From positions 248,001-312,000 of the forward strand of contig NZ_JACDUS010000002.1 of the NCBI RefSeq assembly GCF_013761005.1: DNA of 64,000 bases. Reading direction: 5' to 3'. The position numbers were made by a program, and so were the translations under genes. The notes under the pieces were generated by a model. That model saw nothing but the letters and a program-made list of their open reading frames with translations, searched no databases and was not told where the DNA came from. Below, in pieces: positions 45,643 through 54,938 of the stretch. Source of the DNA: Desulfosalsimonas propionicica (GTDB lineage: Bacteria > Desulfobacterota > Desulfobacteria > Desulfobacterales > Desulfosalsimonadaceae). Each line of letters opens with the position of its first letter. Position 1 is the first letter of the stretch.

Positions 45643-46086
45643 ATGGCCCGAAAAAGTCAAGGTTTCAGCATTATAGAACTGATGATCACCATTGCTGTTA
45701 TTGCAGTGCTTGTTTCAATCGCAACCCCCAATGCGATCCAGTGGATAAGAACTGCCCAGTTTAATTCTTCTGTAAGGAATGTAAAAAGTAAAATTGAAGG
45801 AGCGCGCATTTTTGCCGTAAAGAGCAATGCCCGGGTTGAAATAACTTTTACCGGCAATGCTTATCAAATTGATCAATTAAACCGTGTTACAGGCGTGAGC
45901 GACATCCAAACCCATAATCTTAAACCCGGAATTTCTGCATCCTTTAATAATAGTCCGCTTCGGTACGACAACAGGGGGATGGCTGCCATCGCCGCCGGGA
46001 CAATCCAGATCCAGAGCAGCAGCGGCATGTGCAGAGAGATAGTGGTAGCGCCTGAAGGAAATTCAAGGATAGAAGGATGTCCATAA
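45643..46086 (+). CDS. GspH/FimT-type minor pseudopilin
   Basis: 147 residues. Leader MARKSQG, then FSIIELMITIAVIAVLVSI with Glu5. The C-terminal beta domain ends in a Cys pair (GMCREIVVAPEGNSRIEGCP) typical of FimT/GspH. ATG 45643 is preceded by GGAGGG; a longer frame upstream is rejected. First gene of the minor pilin operon, likely part of the pilus-tip priming complex. Confidence 0.9.
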   Translation: MARKSQGFSIIELMITIAVIAVLVSIATPNAIQWIRTAQFNSSVRNVKSKIEGARIFAVKSNARVEITFTGNAYQIDQLNRVTGVSDIQTHNLKPGISASFNNSPLRYDNRGMAAIAAGTIQIQSSSGMCREIVVAPEGNSRIEGCP

Positions 46087-46099
46087 AAGAGGAGCCATT

Positions 46100-46855
46100 A
46101 TGTGCAGTAAAACAAGGAACGGATTTACACTAATTGAACTGCTTATTGCCATGGCTATAACTTCGATTGTCATGACCGCCATTGTATCCGTTTATCATAT
46201 ACAAATCAAAGGCAAAAGAACCCAGGAAGTCCTGACAGATATGAATCAGACGGCGCGGGCTGCGCAGGAAATAATGATCAATGAGATCCGTATGGCCGGC
46301 TGTGATCCCGCAGGAAATTCAAATGCGCGCATAATTGAGGCCGATGCCATGGAGCTGGTGTTTTCCCTGGATATTGACAACGATGCAGGAGCGAACCAGG
46401 CTGACGGCGACTGCTGTGACCCGAATGAGGTGATTCGGTATCAATTAACAAATGATGCAGATAACGACGGAATAAATGACAACATCGCAAATGTTGTTCA
46501 ATGTGACCTTGGCAGGGAAACAGGCGCGGGCAATGACCCCCAGTCCGCCTGCGGGGGAGCGGGAGTGAACGGTCTTCAGGCAGTAGCGCGCAATGTTGAC
46601 GCGCTGAATTTTGTTTACCTGGACTCGGACGGAAATGTATTATCCACCCCGGTGGCGGATCCGGATGATATTCGCCGGATAGAATTAACCCTGGTAGCCA
46701 GGGCGGGCGAGGTCTCCGGAGGTCTTCTGTTTTCATATGCAAACACGAATACCTACCAAAACCAGCAGGACGATGTCATTCTGCCGCCGCAGAACGATTC
46801 CTTCAGACGCCTGCTGCTGACCACTACAGTGAACTTAAGAAACATTGGCAGGTAA
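46100..46855 (+). CDS. pilW: PilW-type minor pilin
   Basis: 251 residues. Leader MCSKTRNG, then FTLIELLIAMAITSIVMTAI. The body has the PilW pattern QTARAAQEIMINEIRMAGCDPAG. Acidic, Asn/Asp-rich segments (DIDNDAGANQADGD) suggest calcium binding. Belongs to the tip complex with PilV, PilX and PilY1 that follow. Confidence 0.88.
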   Translation: MCSKTRNGFTLIELLIAMAITSIVMTAIVSVYHIQIKGKRTQEVLTDMNQTARAAQEIMINEIRMAGCDPAGNSNARIIEADAMELVFSLDIDNDAGANQADGDCCDPNEVIRYQLTNDADNDGINDNIANVVQCDLGRETGAGNDPQSACGGAGVNGLQAVARNVDALNFVYLDSDGNVLSTPVADPDDIRRIELTLVARAGEVSGGLLFSYANTNTYQNQQDDVILPPQNDSFRRLLLTTTVNLRNIGR

Positions 46856-46880
46856 AGATTGATAAGGAGACGGGCCTGAT

Positions 46881-47363
46881 ATGAAGCTCCAGTTGTATAA
46901 ATCACATAATTCCGGTTTTACCATAATTGAGGTGCTTATAGCGCTTGCAATTTTTTCCGTCGGGCTTCTGGCCATGGGAGCCCTTCAGTCTTCGACGTTA
47001 AAACAGACCGGTGATATCGGTCGGAAAACCGAGGCCTGGAGTGTGCTGGAAGACCAGGTGGAAAGATTGAAAGAGCTGCAGTTTTACACGAATGTCAGTG
47101 CACAGACCTTTCCTGCTGATCTGACCTCCGGGAACCATTCTGAATCCAGGAAGGAAGGGCGTTTTACTGTGGATTGGAACATTACCGATAACACCCCGAT
47201 TGACGAGGTTACAATTCCGGATGATTTGCTCCTGGCCAATGTTCCCTCTGGAACTTATACGGTTTCAAAAACAATTACAGTGGAGGTTGCCGAATTCGGT
47301 AGCAATGACACCATTGCTGAGGTGGCATTTGTAAAGACCTGGGCTGTCGACGGCATGGAATAA
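46881..47363 (+). CDS. pilV: PilV-type minor pilin
   Basis: 160 residues. Leader MKLQLYKSHNSG, then FTIIEVLIALAIFSVGLLAMGALQ, the PilV signature. The globular domain is short. Follows pilW by 25 bases with an AAGGAG-like site (AAGGAGACGG). Confidence 0.88.
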   Translation: MKLQLYKSHNSGFTIIEVLIALAIFSVGLLAMGALQSSTLKQTGDIGRKTEAWSVLEDQVERLKELQFYTNVSAQTFPADLTSGNHSESRKEGRFTVDWNITDNTPIDEVTIPDDLLLANVPSGTYTVSKTITVEVAEFGSNDTIAEVAFVKTWAVDGME

Positions 47364-47419
47364 TTCCGGCATGAAAACAGTTCTGCCCGGAACGAGGATT
47401 TTAAAAGAGGGGATGGCTG

Positions 47420-48013
47420 ATGGCTGAAATAAACAAACATAAAAAAGGTGCCTATTGCGGAGATGAAGACGGTTCCATCATTGTAGTGGTGCTTTTGATT
47501 CTGGCCATGATGACAATCGTGGGAGTGATGTCAGCAAATACAACGATTATGGAATATCATATTGTCCGCAATATGGGTATTTACAAACAAAACGCCAATC
47601 TGGTGGAATCCGCTGTTATGGAAGGGCTTCAGGAGTTTATGCACATAGATGCCAGCGACCCGGAGAATCTGGATCCTGATGCAGATCCGAATGACTGGAT
47701 TGACAGCGATGAAGATGACTGGGACGCTTGGTATGATTCAACCACGGGTGCGCAGCTCCATGGCAATAATTCGATTGCTGCATCCTATGATGCGGGCTCC
47801 GCTATATTGAACTCAAGGGGGGAGGCGGGCAACGGCAATTTACGGGTTGCAGTTGTCGGATGGGAAGCCGCCCCCGGAGCTTCTTTGTCAGCAACCGATC
47901 CCGTCCGCAGGGCCGGGATTATTCTTTCAGAATACGTATCATTTGACGGTTCCGGCAACGACAACGGATTTGGCATCTTGAGAATGGAAATCGGGGTGGA
48001 ACGGGTATTTTAA
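47420..48013 (+). CDS. pilX: PilX-type minor pilin
   Basis: 197 residues. A Gly (residue 18) precedes SIIVVVLLILAMMTIVGVM; Glu5 is missing, as in many PilX proteins. The PilX N-terminal pattern then reads MEYHIVRNMGIYKQNANLVESAVMEG. An Asp-rich loop follows (DPENLDPDADPNDWIDSDED). Confidence 0.82.
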   Translation: MAEINKHKKGAYCGDEDGSIIVVVLLILAMMTIVGVMSANTTIMEYHIVRNMGIYKQNANLVESAVMEGLQEFMHIDASDPENLDPDADPNDWIDSDEDDWDAWYDSTTGAQLHGNNSIAASYDAGSAILNSRGEAGNGNLRVAVVGWEAAPGASLSATDPVRRAGIILSEYVSFDGSGNDNGFGILRMEIGVERVF

Positions 48014-48055
48014 TATTCGGTATATTATAAATGATCATAAGAAAGGCAGGACATC

Positions 48056-51000
48056 ATGGGACTTTTACTGTTTCCAAATAAGAAACACACCGGCATCATC
48101 ACGGCCTCGATATTGTTTTTTGTCCTTACAGCCATCGCGCCGGTGGTAAATGCGGATGAATGCGTGTTTGATTATTTGGCAGACATACCCCTTGACACTC
48201 AGGAGCAGGCAGGTCCGGGGCTTATCATGTTTCTGCTTGATGATTCAGGCTCCATGGACTGGTCCATGATGATGACCGATGATTACGCTGACAGCAGCGG
48301 GCTTTATCACGGATACGGGTACGTATTTGATGATCCTGGCGACATTTACTCATATTCCTGGCCTCCCCTGGATGTTGATCGTAGAATGGAATGGGTCACC
48401 CAGTGGTCTGAAACAAACAAGATGTATTATAACCCTGGTGTGACATACGAGCCCTGGCCCAGGTGGCACGAGTTATCTGTAACAGATACGCCTGCCTGGA
48501 CTGATCCCCTGCCGGATACACCCGCTTATGACATGGACCCTGACAATCCGCGTTCTTTGCCCACCTCGGATGACTATACCCTGAATATGAATGAAACCTA
48601 TTACGACTTCGGTGAAGGAATCAGTACAGCAGATATTCTTGTCGCCGGGGGAGTCATAGTTGACAACAGCAATGAAACTGCCGGCATGGTAGCCGTGGAC
48701 GATACTGAGCCCGGGTTTTCCTATACCAGGGAATCCGGCTGGAATAACTATGATAATGAGGATTTTTATAACGGAAACTACCAGAATATCAATTTAAACG
48801 GAGGGGCGGTATCCGCCACCTGGCAGTTTGATGTGGAAGATTCCGGGGAATACGAAGTTGTTGCAAGCTTTTCCATAAATACCAATAGGACAGACAGTGC
48901 CGAATACACAATTGATCATTCCGGTGGAACTACAACGGTAACACGGAGTCAACACGGTCCCGGCGTTACGCAGCAATGGGAATCACTGGGAACATATGAT
49001 TTTGACGCGGGCAGCAATGCAGCACAGATCACCCTGAATTGTGCAGGGACAACCAGCAACGATTACGTGGCAGTTGATGCAATCAGGCTGGAGCCCACGT
49101 TTACCGTCTCTGATCCGAATGTTTTGTTTGCAGCGGGCAGCGGATGGTCTTTTGCGGAAAACGGAGAACAGTACGGAGAGGATTACCTTTATACAGATGA
49201 CGGCTCCGGGAATTACACGGCCACATGGACTGCGAATAACCTGGATTCGTCTGAAAGCTATACAGTATATGCCCGCTGGACGGGGGGAGGCGACTCCCGT
49301 CTTGAGAATGTAGAATATACGGTTTACGATGATGGCACTGAAAAGGCCAGTGCCTCGGTAAACCAGAAGGAAAACCACGGTGAATGGGTGCAGATTGCTT
49401 CGGGTATCGAGTTTAACGGCTCGGGAATTGTAAAAATCGACCAGGAAGCAGACAACAGCGGGATGTGTGCAGATGGGGTGGCGTTTATGCCTTCTTCCGG
49501 ACCCTCGCCCATAAACCTTGTTAGGGCTCATTATTACGTTCAGGCAGATGACGGCACCATGTATCTTGTTAATCTGGACGGTGAAATCGAGTATTGGAGG
49601 ATAAACGATGCAAACGACAATATGAAAGTTGATAGTGTCTATGAACTGGAAAAGGCGAGTGATCCGCCTTCTGAAATTGTCACCGGTCGCAGCTATAATG
49701 AGGAGCGGGTCAATTTTGGCAACTGGTATTCATTTTACCGAAAAAGGGAGTTGACAGCAAAAAATGCGGTTGCCAACGTAATAGATGATGTGCAGGGCGT
49801 CTATATCGGTATACTAACGATCCATAAACGGCTTGAACAGCATGCCCTTCCCATTCAGGTGGATCTCGATGGCACCCTGTATGAGGAAGCAGAAAGCCTT
49901 CTGGGATCTCTTTACACGCTGGATTCAAGCGGCGGTACTCCTCTGCGAACAGGTTTGAAACAGCTGGGAGAATATTTCAGCGGAAGCGGCGGGGGGCTCA
50001 GACCTTCGTCAATTTCTTCAATGCCGGCCTATGTAAGCGGTTACATGTCTGAAGACAGCTACCCGTATTTTACAGAGGACAAGGGCGGAGCATGCCAGCA
50101 GGCATTCAGCATTGCCATGACAGACGGGTACTGGAACGGAAGCAATCCGTCTATTGGAAATGAAGACGGAAATGACGACACTGATTTTGACGGGGATCCG
50201 TTCGGGGACTCATATTATAACACCCTTGCAGATGTTGCCATGAAATATTACGAAGACGATCTGAACCCAGACCTTTCCGATGTAGTACCCACGCGAAACT
50301 GGGATCAGGCCGCCCACCAGCATATGATTACCTATTCAGTGTCTTTTGGCGTAACCGGAACCATTGACCGCAGTGTATATCCTGAATGCGGGAGGGGGGG
50401 CTCCTGTCCTTACTGGCCAAATCCCGGAGATTCAGAGCAGAACAAGATCGATGATCTGTATCATGCAGCGGTAAACGGACGCGGAAAATACATTAACGCC
50501 AGTAATCCCCAGGAATTAATAGATGCCATGGGCGAGATGATGGAGGATATAGAGTCCAGGCTTGGATCGGCTGCTTCTGTTGCCACCAATTCTGTCCAGC
50601 GTACTGTTGGCACCACCATTTATCAGGGGATTTACAACACCGATAACTGGCACGGAGATGTCATGGCCAAAGAGGTAGAACTGGAAAGCGGGTCTGTCGG
50701 GTCCACAATCTGGAGTGCGAGTTTGGAGCTCGAAGAAGTATCATGGGACAGCCGGGAAATAATTACTTATGACGGTACCAGCGGAGTTCCGTTTCGATAC
50801 GGACAATCCGGGGTTCCTTATGAAGAAAATCTTGTAAACTACCTGCGGGGAGATCCGTCAAATAATGTTTCAAACGGAGGTACATACAGAACCCGGGCCA
50901 GCAAGCTCGGTGACGTGGTGCATTCTTCCCCTGAGTATTATAATGGTGTTGTCTACGTTGGAGCCAACAACGGTATGCTCCATGTCTTTGACGCAGAAAC

Positions 51001-52447
51001 CGGAGAAGAAAAGTTCGCTTACATCCCCAAGATTCTTATTGATAAGGGGAGTCTGCCTGGTCTGGCTTCAACAGATTACAGCCACCAGTTTTATGTGGAC
51101 GGGGCTCCCTTTGTGCGAAAGATCAGCGATACCACAACTTTGCTTGTCGGCGGGCTTCGCAAGGGCGGCAAGGGCTATTTCGGTCTCAACGTGAGCGATT
51201 CGGATGCAATAAGTGAGGTCAGCGCAGCAGATCTTGTGAAATGGGAATATGCAGCTGACAGCAACGGAGATGGGGTTGTTGATGACAGCGACCTGGGCTA
51301 TTCCTACAGCTCCGGTTATATTGTAAAAACCAGGGCAGCCGGATGGGTGGTGATATTCGGAAACGGCTACGGCAGTGAAAATGAAAGCGCAGTATTGTAT
51401 ATTCTGGATGTAGACGATGAAACCGGTGCACTATTGTCGGTTACAAAGATAGATACCGGTGCAGTCGGCTGCAACGGGCTGTCATCTCCGGCCATAACGG
51501 ACGTGAATTCAGATGGGTATGCCGATTACGTGTATGCCGGCGATTTGAAAGGCAATCTCTGGAAATTTGATTTGACGGATACTAACGGAGACGATCTATA
51601 CGAGATAAGTGACTGGAAGATCGCATACGGGACGGAAACGAATCCAGAACCCCTTATAAAGGTCAGCAATGACAGCGGAGGCCAGCCCATTACCGTGGAG
51701 CCGGACGTTATGCGGATGGGCTGCGAACCGGGGCAGGAAGGATATTTCGTGGTTTTTGGAACCGGACAGTATATTGCAATGACAGATTTTGAAAATACCG
51801 ATCAACAAAGTTTTTACGGGGTTTGGGACTGGCAGGACGCCTGGCCTGAAGATGAACAGGCCTCCAGATATCTGGGAGAATTTACGGCAACAGCTGCTAA
51901 TCCTGTCCTTTCAAACGCGCCTGACAACGCGGACAGTTTAACGCTGCTTGAGCAGACCGCAAGTGCTGCCGGAAGCGATTGGCGTATGTTTTCTGATAAT
52001 TCAATTAGTTATTTTACTCCTACTGAAGGGGATATAGACAGTGAAACCGATCATGCCGGGTGGTATTTCAATCTGCTTGATGAGCGCGCCCGGGTTATAC
52101 GGGATCCCTCGCTTCGTTCGGGCTCCGCACGGGATTCCGGGATTGTGAACTTTATTTCGTCTATTCCGTCAGAATCCCCATGCGATGCAGGCGGATATTC
52201 CTGGCTGTACAGGGTCAGCGCATGCAGCGGCGGCCGCTCAAACAACCCCCAGTTTGACACCACCGGGGATAATAAAGTCAATAAAGACGACGATGCAGAA
52301 AAAAGCGGCAAATCTTTTGACCAGATGATCTATACTCCCACTTCTATAGGGGATATGGATTATCTTACCGATTCCACAGGTGATATACAGGAAGAGGCAT
52401 CTTCAGAGCGGCCGGAGGGAATGGTCTACTGGCGTATACTTCAATAA
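48056..52447 (+). CDS. pilY1: PilY1-type pilus tip adhesin with inserted golvesin-like domains
   Basis: 1463 residues with a signal peptide (to about 33, ending VVNA). A von Willebrand A-type domain starts with the MIDAS DDSGSM at 62-67 but is interrupted: residues about 195-346 and 349-481 are two beta-rich golvesin/xanthan-lyase-type modules (GWNNY...VDAIRLEP; GSGWSFAENGEQYGEDY...DGVAFMPS). The C-terminal PilY1 propeller begins LGDVVHSSPEYYNGVVYVGA near 950. Several EF-hand-like loops (DSNGDGVVDDSDLG, DVNSDGYADY) suggest calcium control of pilus retraction. Confidence 0.9.
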   Translation: MGLLLFPNKKHTGIITASILFFVLTAIAPVVNADECVFDYLADIPLDTQEQAGPGLIMFLLDDSGSMDWSMMMTDDYADSSGLYHGYGYVFDDPGDIYSYSWPPLDVDRRMEWVTQWSETNKMYYNPGVTYEPWPRWHELSVTDTPAWTDPLPDTPAYDMDPDNPRSLPTSDDYTLNMNETYYDFGEGISTADILVAGGVIVDNSNETAGMVAVDDTEPGFSYTRESGWNNYDNEDFYNGNYQNINLNGGAVSATWQFDVEDSGEYEVVASFSINTNRTDSAEYTIDHSGGTTTVTRSQHGPGVTQQWESLGTYDFDAGSNAAQITLNCAGTTSNDYVAVDAIRLEPTFTVSDPNVLFAAGSGWSFAENGEQYGEDYLYTDDGSGNYTATWTANNLDSSESYTVYARWTGGGDSRLENVEYTVYDDGTEKASASVNQKENHGEWVQIASGIEFNGSGIVKIDQEADNSGMCADGVAFMPSSGPSPINLVRAHYYVQADDGTMYLVNLDGEIEYWRINDANDNMKVDSVYELEKASDPPSEIVTGRSYNEERVNFGNWYSFYRKRELTAKNAVANVIDDVQGVYIGILTIHKRLEQHALPIQVDLDGTLYEEAESLLGSLYTLDSSGGTPLRTGLKQLGEYFSGSGGGLRPSSISSMPAYVSGYMSEDSYPYFTEDKGGACQQAFSIAMTDGYWNGSNPSIGNEDGNDDTDFDGDPFGDSYYNTLADVAMKYYEDDLNPDLSDVVPTRNWDQAAHQHMITYSVSFGVTGTIDRSVYPECGRGGSCPYWPNPGDSEQNKIDDLYHAAVNGRGKYINASNPQELIDAMGEMMEDIESRLGSAASVATNSVQRTVGTTIYQGIYNTDNWHGDVMAKEVELESGSVGSTIWSASLELEEVSWDSREIITYDGTSGVPFRYGQSGVPYEENLVNYLRGDPSNNVSNGGTYRTRASKLGDVVHSSPEYYNGVVYVGANNGMLHVFDAETGEEKFAYIPKILIDKGSLPGLASTDYSHQFYVDGAPFVRKISDTTTLLVGGLRKGGKGYFGLNVSDSDAISEVSAADLVKWEYAADSNGDGVVDDSDLGYSYSSGYIVKTRAAGWVVIFGNGYGSENESAVLYILDVDDETGALLSVTKIDTGAVGCNGLSSPAITDVNSDGYADYVYAGDLKGNLWKFDLTDTNGDDLYEISDWKIAYGTETNPEPLIKVSNDSGGQPITVEPDVMRMGCEPGQEGYFVVFGTGQYIAMTDFENTDQQSFYGVWDWQDAWPEDEQASRYLGEFTATAANPVLSNAPDNADSLTLLEQTASAAGSDWRMFSDNSISYFTPTEGDIDSETDHAGWYFNLLDERARVIRDPSLRSGSARDSGIVNFISSIPSESPCDAGGYSWLYRVSACSGGRSNNPQFDTTGDNKVNKDDDAEKSGKSFDQMIYTPTSIGDMDYLTDSTGDIQEEASSERPEGMVYWRILQ

Positions 52448-52481
52448 TTCTTTTTTCATTCAATCGAAAGGATACAGTTTT

Positions 52482-52868
52482 ATGTATGCTGCAATAAAGC
52501 CTATAGCCAAAAAGATTGTTTTTTATTCTTGCATTCTTGCATTTGCTGTTATCCTCGGATTTCCTTGCAGCAATGCGAGTGCACAAAACGACAGGACAGA
52601 TGTCAAAATAGAACGGATTCGTCCTGCTCCCAATTACAATTCGTCTGAAACGGACTTTTCAAAAACAACCAGAAAATATTTTGATGTTATCGGCCCGCTT
52701 GACTATAAATTCGATACAAGAATCGTGGTTGGAGACAGGAATTTTAACATTGCCGGTAATAAAGCAAGGACAACAGGAGTCAGAGAGGGCGACTATGTGG
52801 GTGTGCGGTTTAACGATGAGGGGGAGGTAATAGAGGTAAAAAGACTTAAACGCCCATCCCGAAGGTGA
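52482..52868 (+). CDS. Small exported protein, PilY2-like position
   Basis: 128 residues from ATG 52482 (GAAAGGA upstream), with a signal peptide (YSCILAFAVILGFPCSNASA). The mature part has a short beta-rich core (DFRIVVGDRNF-like: TRIVVGDRNFNIAGNKAR, then GDYVGVRFNDEGEVIEVKRL). Its place after pilY1, size and RNA-free beta core recall PilY2 of Pseudomonas, but sequence identity cannot be judged here. Confidence 0.65.
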   Translation: MYAAIKPIAKKIVFYSCILAFAVILGFPCSNASAQNDRTDVKIERIRPAPNYNSSETDFSKTTRKYFDVIGPLDYKFDTRIVVGDRNFNIAGNKARTTGVREGDYVGVRFNDEGEVIEVKRLKRPSRR

Positions 52869-52927
52869 CCTTCCGGGACTATTCAGGTGGTTTGCTGCTT
52901 GTTGCCAAGTATTATAAGGATATTATT

Positions 52928-53455
52928 ATGAAAATTTTCGTATATATTATTTTGGTTATGCCTGTTTTATTTTTATGGAGCCTCCCTGTTGAGGCAGAAT
53001 ATTATCAGTATAAAGATGAAAACGGAAAGTTGCATTACACGGATGATATTTCCCAGATACCGGAACACAGCAGCGAAACCCTGAAAAAATTTGATTCGGT
53101 TTCTTCACGCCCTGAGAGCACACGGCCGGAGAGCAGAAAAAGAAATCAGTCACAGAACAGACATGCCTCGGGGGAGACCTGGGACGGGAAATTAGAAAAT
53201 ACCGCGAAACAACTGGATAGCGAAAGAGAAAAATTACAGCAGACTTACCAAGAACTGCAAAATGAAAAACAGGAACTAAAGCAGAAATCAACTGATGACA
53301 TGACCAAAAGTGAACGAAATGCCCATGCCCGGAAGATTCGTGAGCTCAATTCCAGGATAAGACGCTATAACGAGCAGGAAAAGGCGTTCAGCGAAAAAAT
53401 CAAGCGCTTAAACGGCCGTATAAATGATAAAGAGGATAATGCCGGGCAGAGGTAG
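52928..53455 (+). CDS. DUF4124-domain exported coiled-coil protein
   Basis: 175 residues. Signal peptide to about 22 (VMPVLFLWSLPVEA), then the DUF4124 core YYQYKDENGKLHYTDDISQIP, then a long charged coiled coil (residues about 85-165, LDSEREKLQQTYQELQNEKQ). DUF4124 proteins often accompany pilus and envelope genes. Function unknown. Probably the last gene of the minor pilin operon. Confidence 0.8.
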   Translation: MKIFVYIILVMPVLFLWSLPVEAEYYQYKDENGKLHYTDDISQIPEHSSETLKKFDSVSSRPESTRPESRKRNQSQNRHASGETWDGKLENTAKQLDSEREKLQQTYQELQNEKQELKQKSTDDMTKSERNAHARKIRELNSRIRRYNEQEKAFSEKIKRLNGRINDKEDNAGQR

Positions 53456-53557
53456 GAAGAAGTTTTTTTCCACCATCATTGATCCGGAAGAAGGGGTTTT
53501 TCCGCAATACGATTTCCCGGTATTGACATCATCCCAAATCACAACTTTTCGCATTAG

Positions 53558-53860
53558 ATGGGGGCATGCTTTTGGAGTTATTCCAAAAAAATTTCCCTGA
53601 AAGAAATCGATACTGCACTGCTTGTGGAAACGGTTGTAAAATACGGGGATGTGGATGACATCAAACTGCCTTTCAACCATTACAATGAAGCTGATCTCAA
53701 AGAGATCTGGCTCCGGCGCCTTGTACCTGACGAGCGCTTTAAAAAATTAAATTTTTATCTGGCCAGAATTTTTTTTAACACAGATCTTGACCGGTTCAAG
53801 CAGGGAATAAAAGGTTATGACAGGGCAGCCAAATTGCGAATGCTTGCTTTGCCAGACTAA
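53558..53860 (+). CDS. Hypothetical protein resembling DUF6922
   Basis: 100 residues. The N-terminus FWSYSKKISLKEIDTALLVE, with VVKYGDVDDIKLPFNHY, fits the small family that precedes AbiEii-type nucleotidyltransferases and related toxin loci (recalled, not searched). No partner is adjacent; rsmG follows. It may be an orphan remnant of such a module. The ATG 53558 has no good ribosome site, so the start is uncertain. Confidence 0.55.
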   Translation: MGACFWSYSKKISLKEIDTALLVETVVKYGDVDDIKLPFNHYNEADLKEIWLRRLVPDERFKKLNFYLARIFFNTDLDRFKQGIKGYDRAAKLRMLALPD

Positions 53861-53872
53861 AAGAACAGCCAT

Positions 53873-54559
53873 GTGGCTGACCCACATATGAAAGAAAAGC
53901 AGACCAACTGGCATCAGTGGCAGGACTGGGTGGCTCAGGCAGGAAAAGGGCTTGGACTCGTTCTGGATGATTATAAAATCGGGAATTTGGAACGATTTGC
54001 CGAAGAACTGCTTGAAGCCGGAGAGCGTTTGAATCTCACTAGTGTGGAGGATCCTCTGGAAATTGCCGAAAACCTGATGCTCGATTCCATGGTGCCGGCA
54101 AAATTTATTGCATCCGGGGCCAGGGTGCTGGACCTGGGAACCGGGGCGGGCATTCCCGGTATTCCCATGAAAATCGCGTTTCCGGAGCTGGATTTAACCC
54201 TGATTGACAGCCGGCGCAAACGGATCAGCTTTGTGGGGTATGCTATCCGGCGCCTGGGGCTTGAAAACATCTGCGCCCGGCATGTGCGGGCCGAGGATCT
54301 GGCAGGGGAAGATCAAAAGTTTGACGTGGTGGTCAGCCGGGCTGTGACTTCCCTGGCAGAGCTCATGAATCTGGCCGCGCCGCTGCTAAAACCCGGCGGC
54401 GTGCTCATGGCCATGAAGGGCAGGGGGTATGAGACTGAGCTGGAAGACGCCGGGCTTGGCAAGCAAGTAGGGGAAGGCGGCCGGGTGAGGCTGGAGAAAT
54501 ATCGGTTGCCTGGGCTGGGCATTGACCGGGTGGTGGTGATGGTCAAAGCTGATTTGTAA
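53873..54559 (+). CDS. rsmG: 16S rRNA (guanine-N7) methyltransferase RsmG
   Basis: SAM-dependent m7G527 methylation of 16S rRNA. About 223-228 residues; ERLNLTSVEDPLEIAENLMLDS and the SAM site VLDLGTGAGIPGIPMKIAFPE are diagnostic, followed by DSRRKRISFVGYAIRRLGL and VVSRAVTSLAELM. GTG 53873 is taken as start; ATG 53888 is equally possible. The usual gid/mnmG and par neighbours are absent. Confidence 0.93.
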   Translation: MADPHMKEKQTNWHQWQDWVAQAGKGLGLVLDDYKIGNLERFAEELLEAGERLNLTSVEDPLEIAENLMLDSMVPAKFIASGARVLDLGTGAGIPGIPMKIAFPELDLTLIDSRRKRISFVGYAIRRLGLENICARHVRAEDLAGEDQKFDVVVSRAVTSLAELMNLAAPLLKPGGVLMAMKGRGYETELEDAGLGKQVGEGGRVRLEKYRLPGLGIDRVVVMVKADL

Positions 54560-54607
54560 TTTCTTCTTGACTTTTCCTGTTATGTTTCATTAACATATGC
54601 GCAACAT

Positions 54608-54775
54608 ATCATTTCAGGTGCCTTACAAAGGCTGAAAAGGGAACCTCGTTAAAATCGGGGACGGGCCCGCCGCTGTAATTGGGGACGAAAGTCGCAAAAA
54701 GCCACTTTTTCAAAAAAAGAAAGGGGAAGGCGCGGCAACTCGGATGATCCAAAAGTCAGAAGACCTGCCTGAATG
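54608..54775 (+). ncRNA. Cobalamin riboswitch aptamer
   Basis: The conserved order is present: AGGTGCC (54616), AAAAGGGAACC, GACGGGCCCGCCGCTGTAA, the B12-box-like GCCACT...GGGGAAGGCGCGG, then AGTCAGAAGACCTGCCT. P1 forms from TTCAGG (54613-54618) with CCTGAA (54768-54773). It lies in the leader of the BtuB-like gene, whose expression it should switch off when cobalamin is plentiful. Confidence 0.95.
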
Positions 54776-54848
54776 AGAAAATAGCCTCCGGGATATGCGC
54801 GGACCAGAAAACCCGGCGGCTGCATGTATCTGAGGATAAAAAAGGGAC

Positions 54849-54889
54849 ATCCCCGGATCGATGAAAATATCGGTCCGGGGATTTTTTTT
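54849..54889 (+). terminator. Riboswitch expression-platform terminator
   Basis: ATCCCCGGATCGAT pairs with ATCGGTCCGGGGAT (one mismatch) and is followed by eight T. It lies 75 bases after the aptamer and 50 before the receptor gene, implying transcriptional control. Confidence 0.88.
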
Positions 54890-54938
54890 GGGCTTGGGAC
54901 GGAACTTGCAACCAAAATGAGCAGAAGGAGAAACTGCG

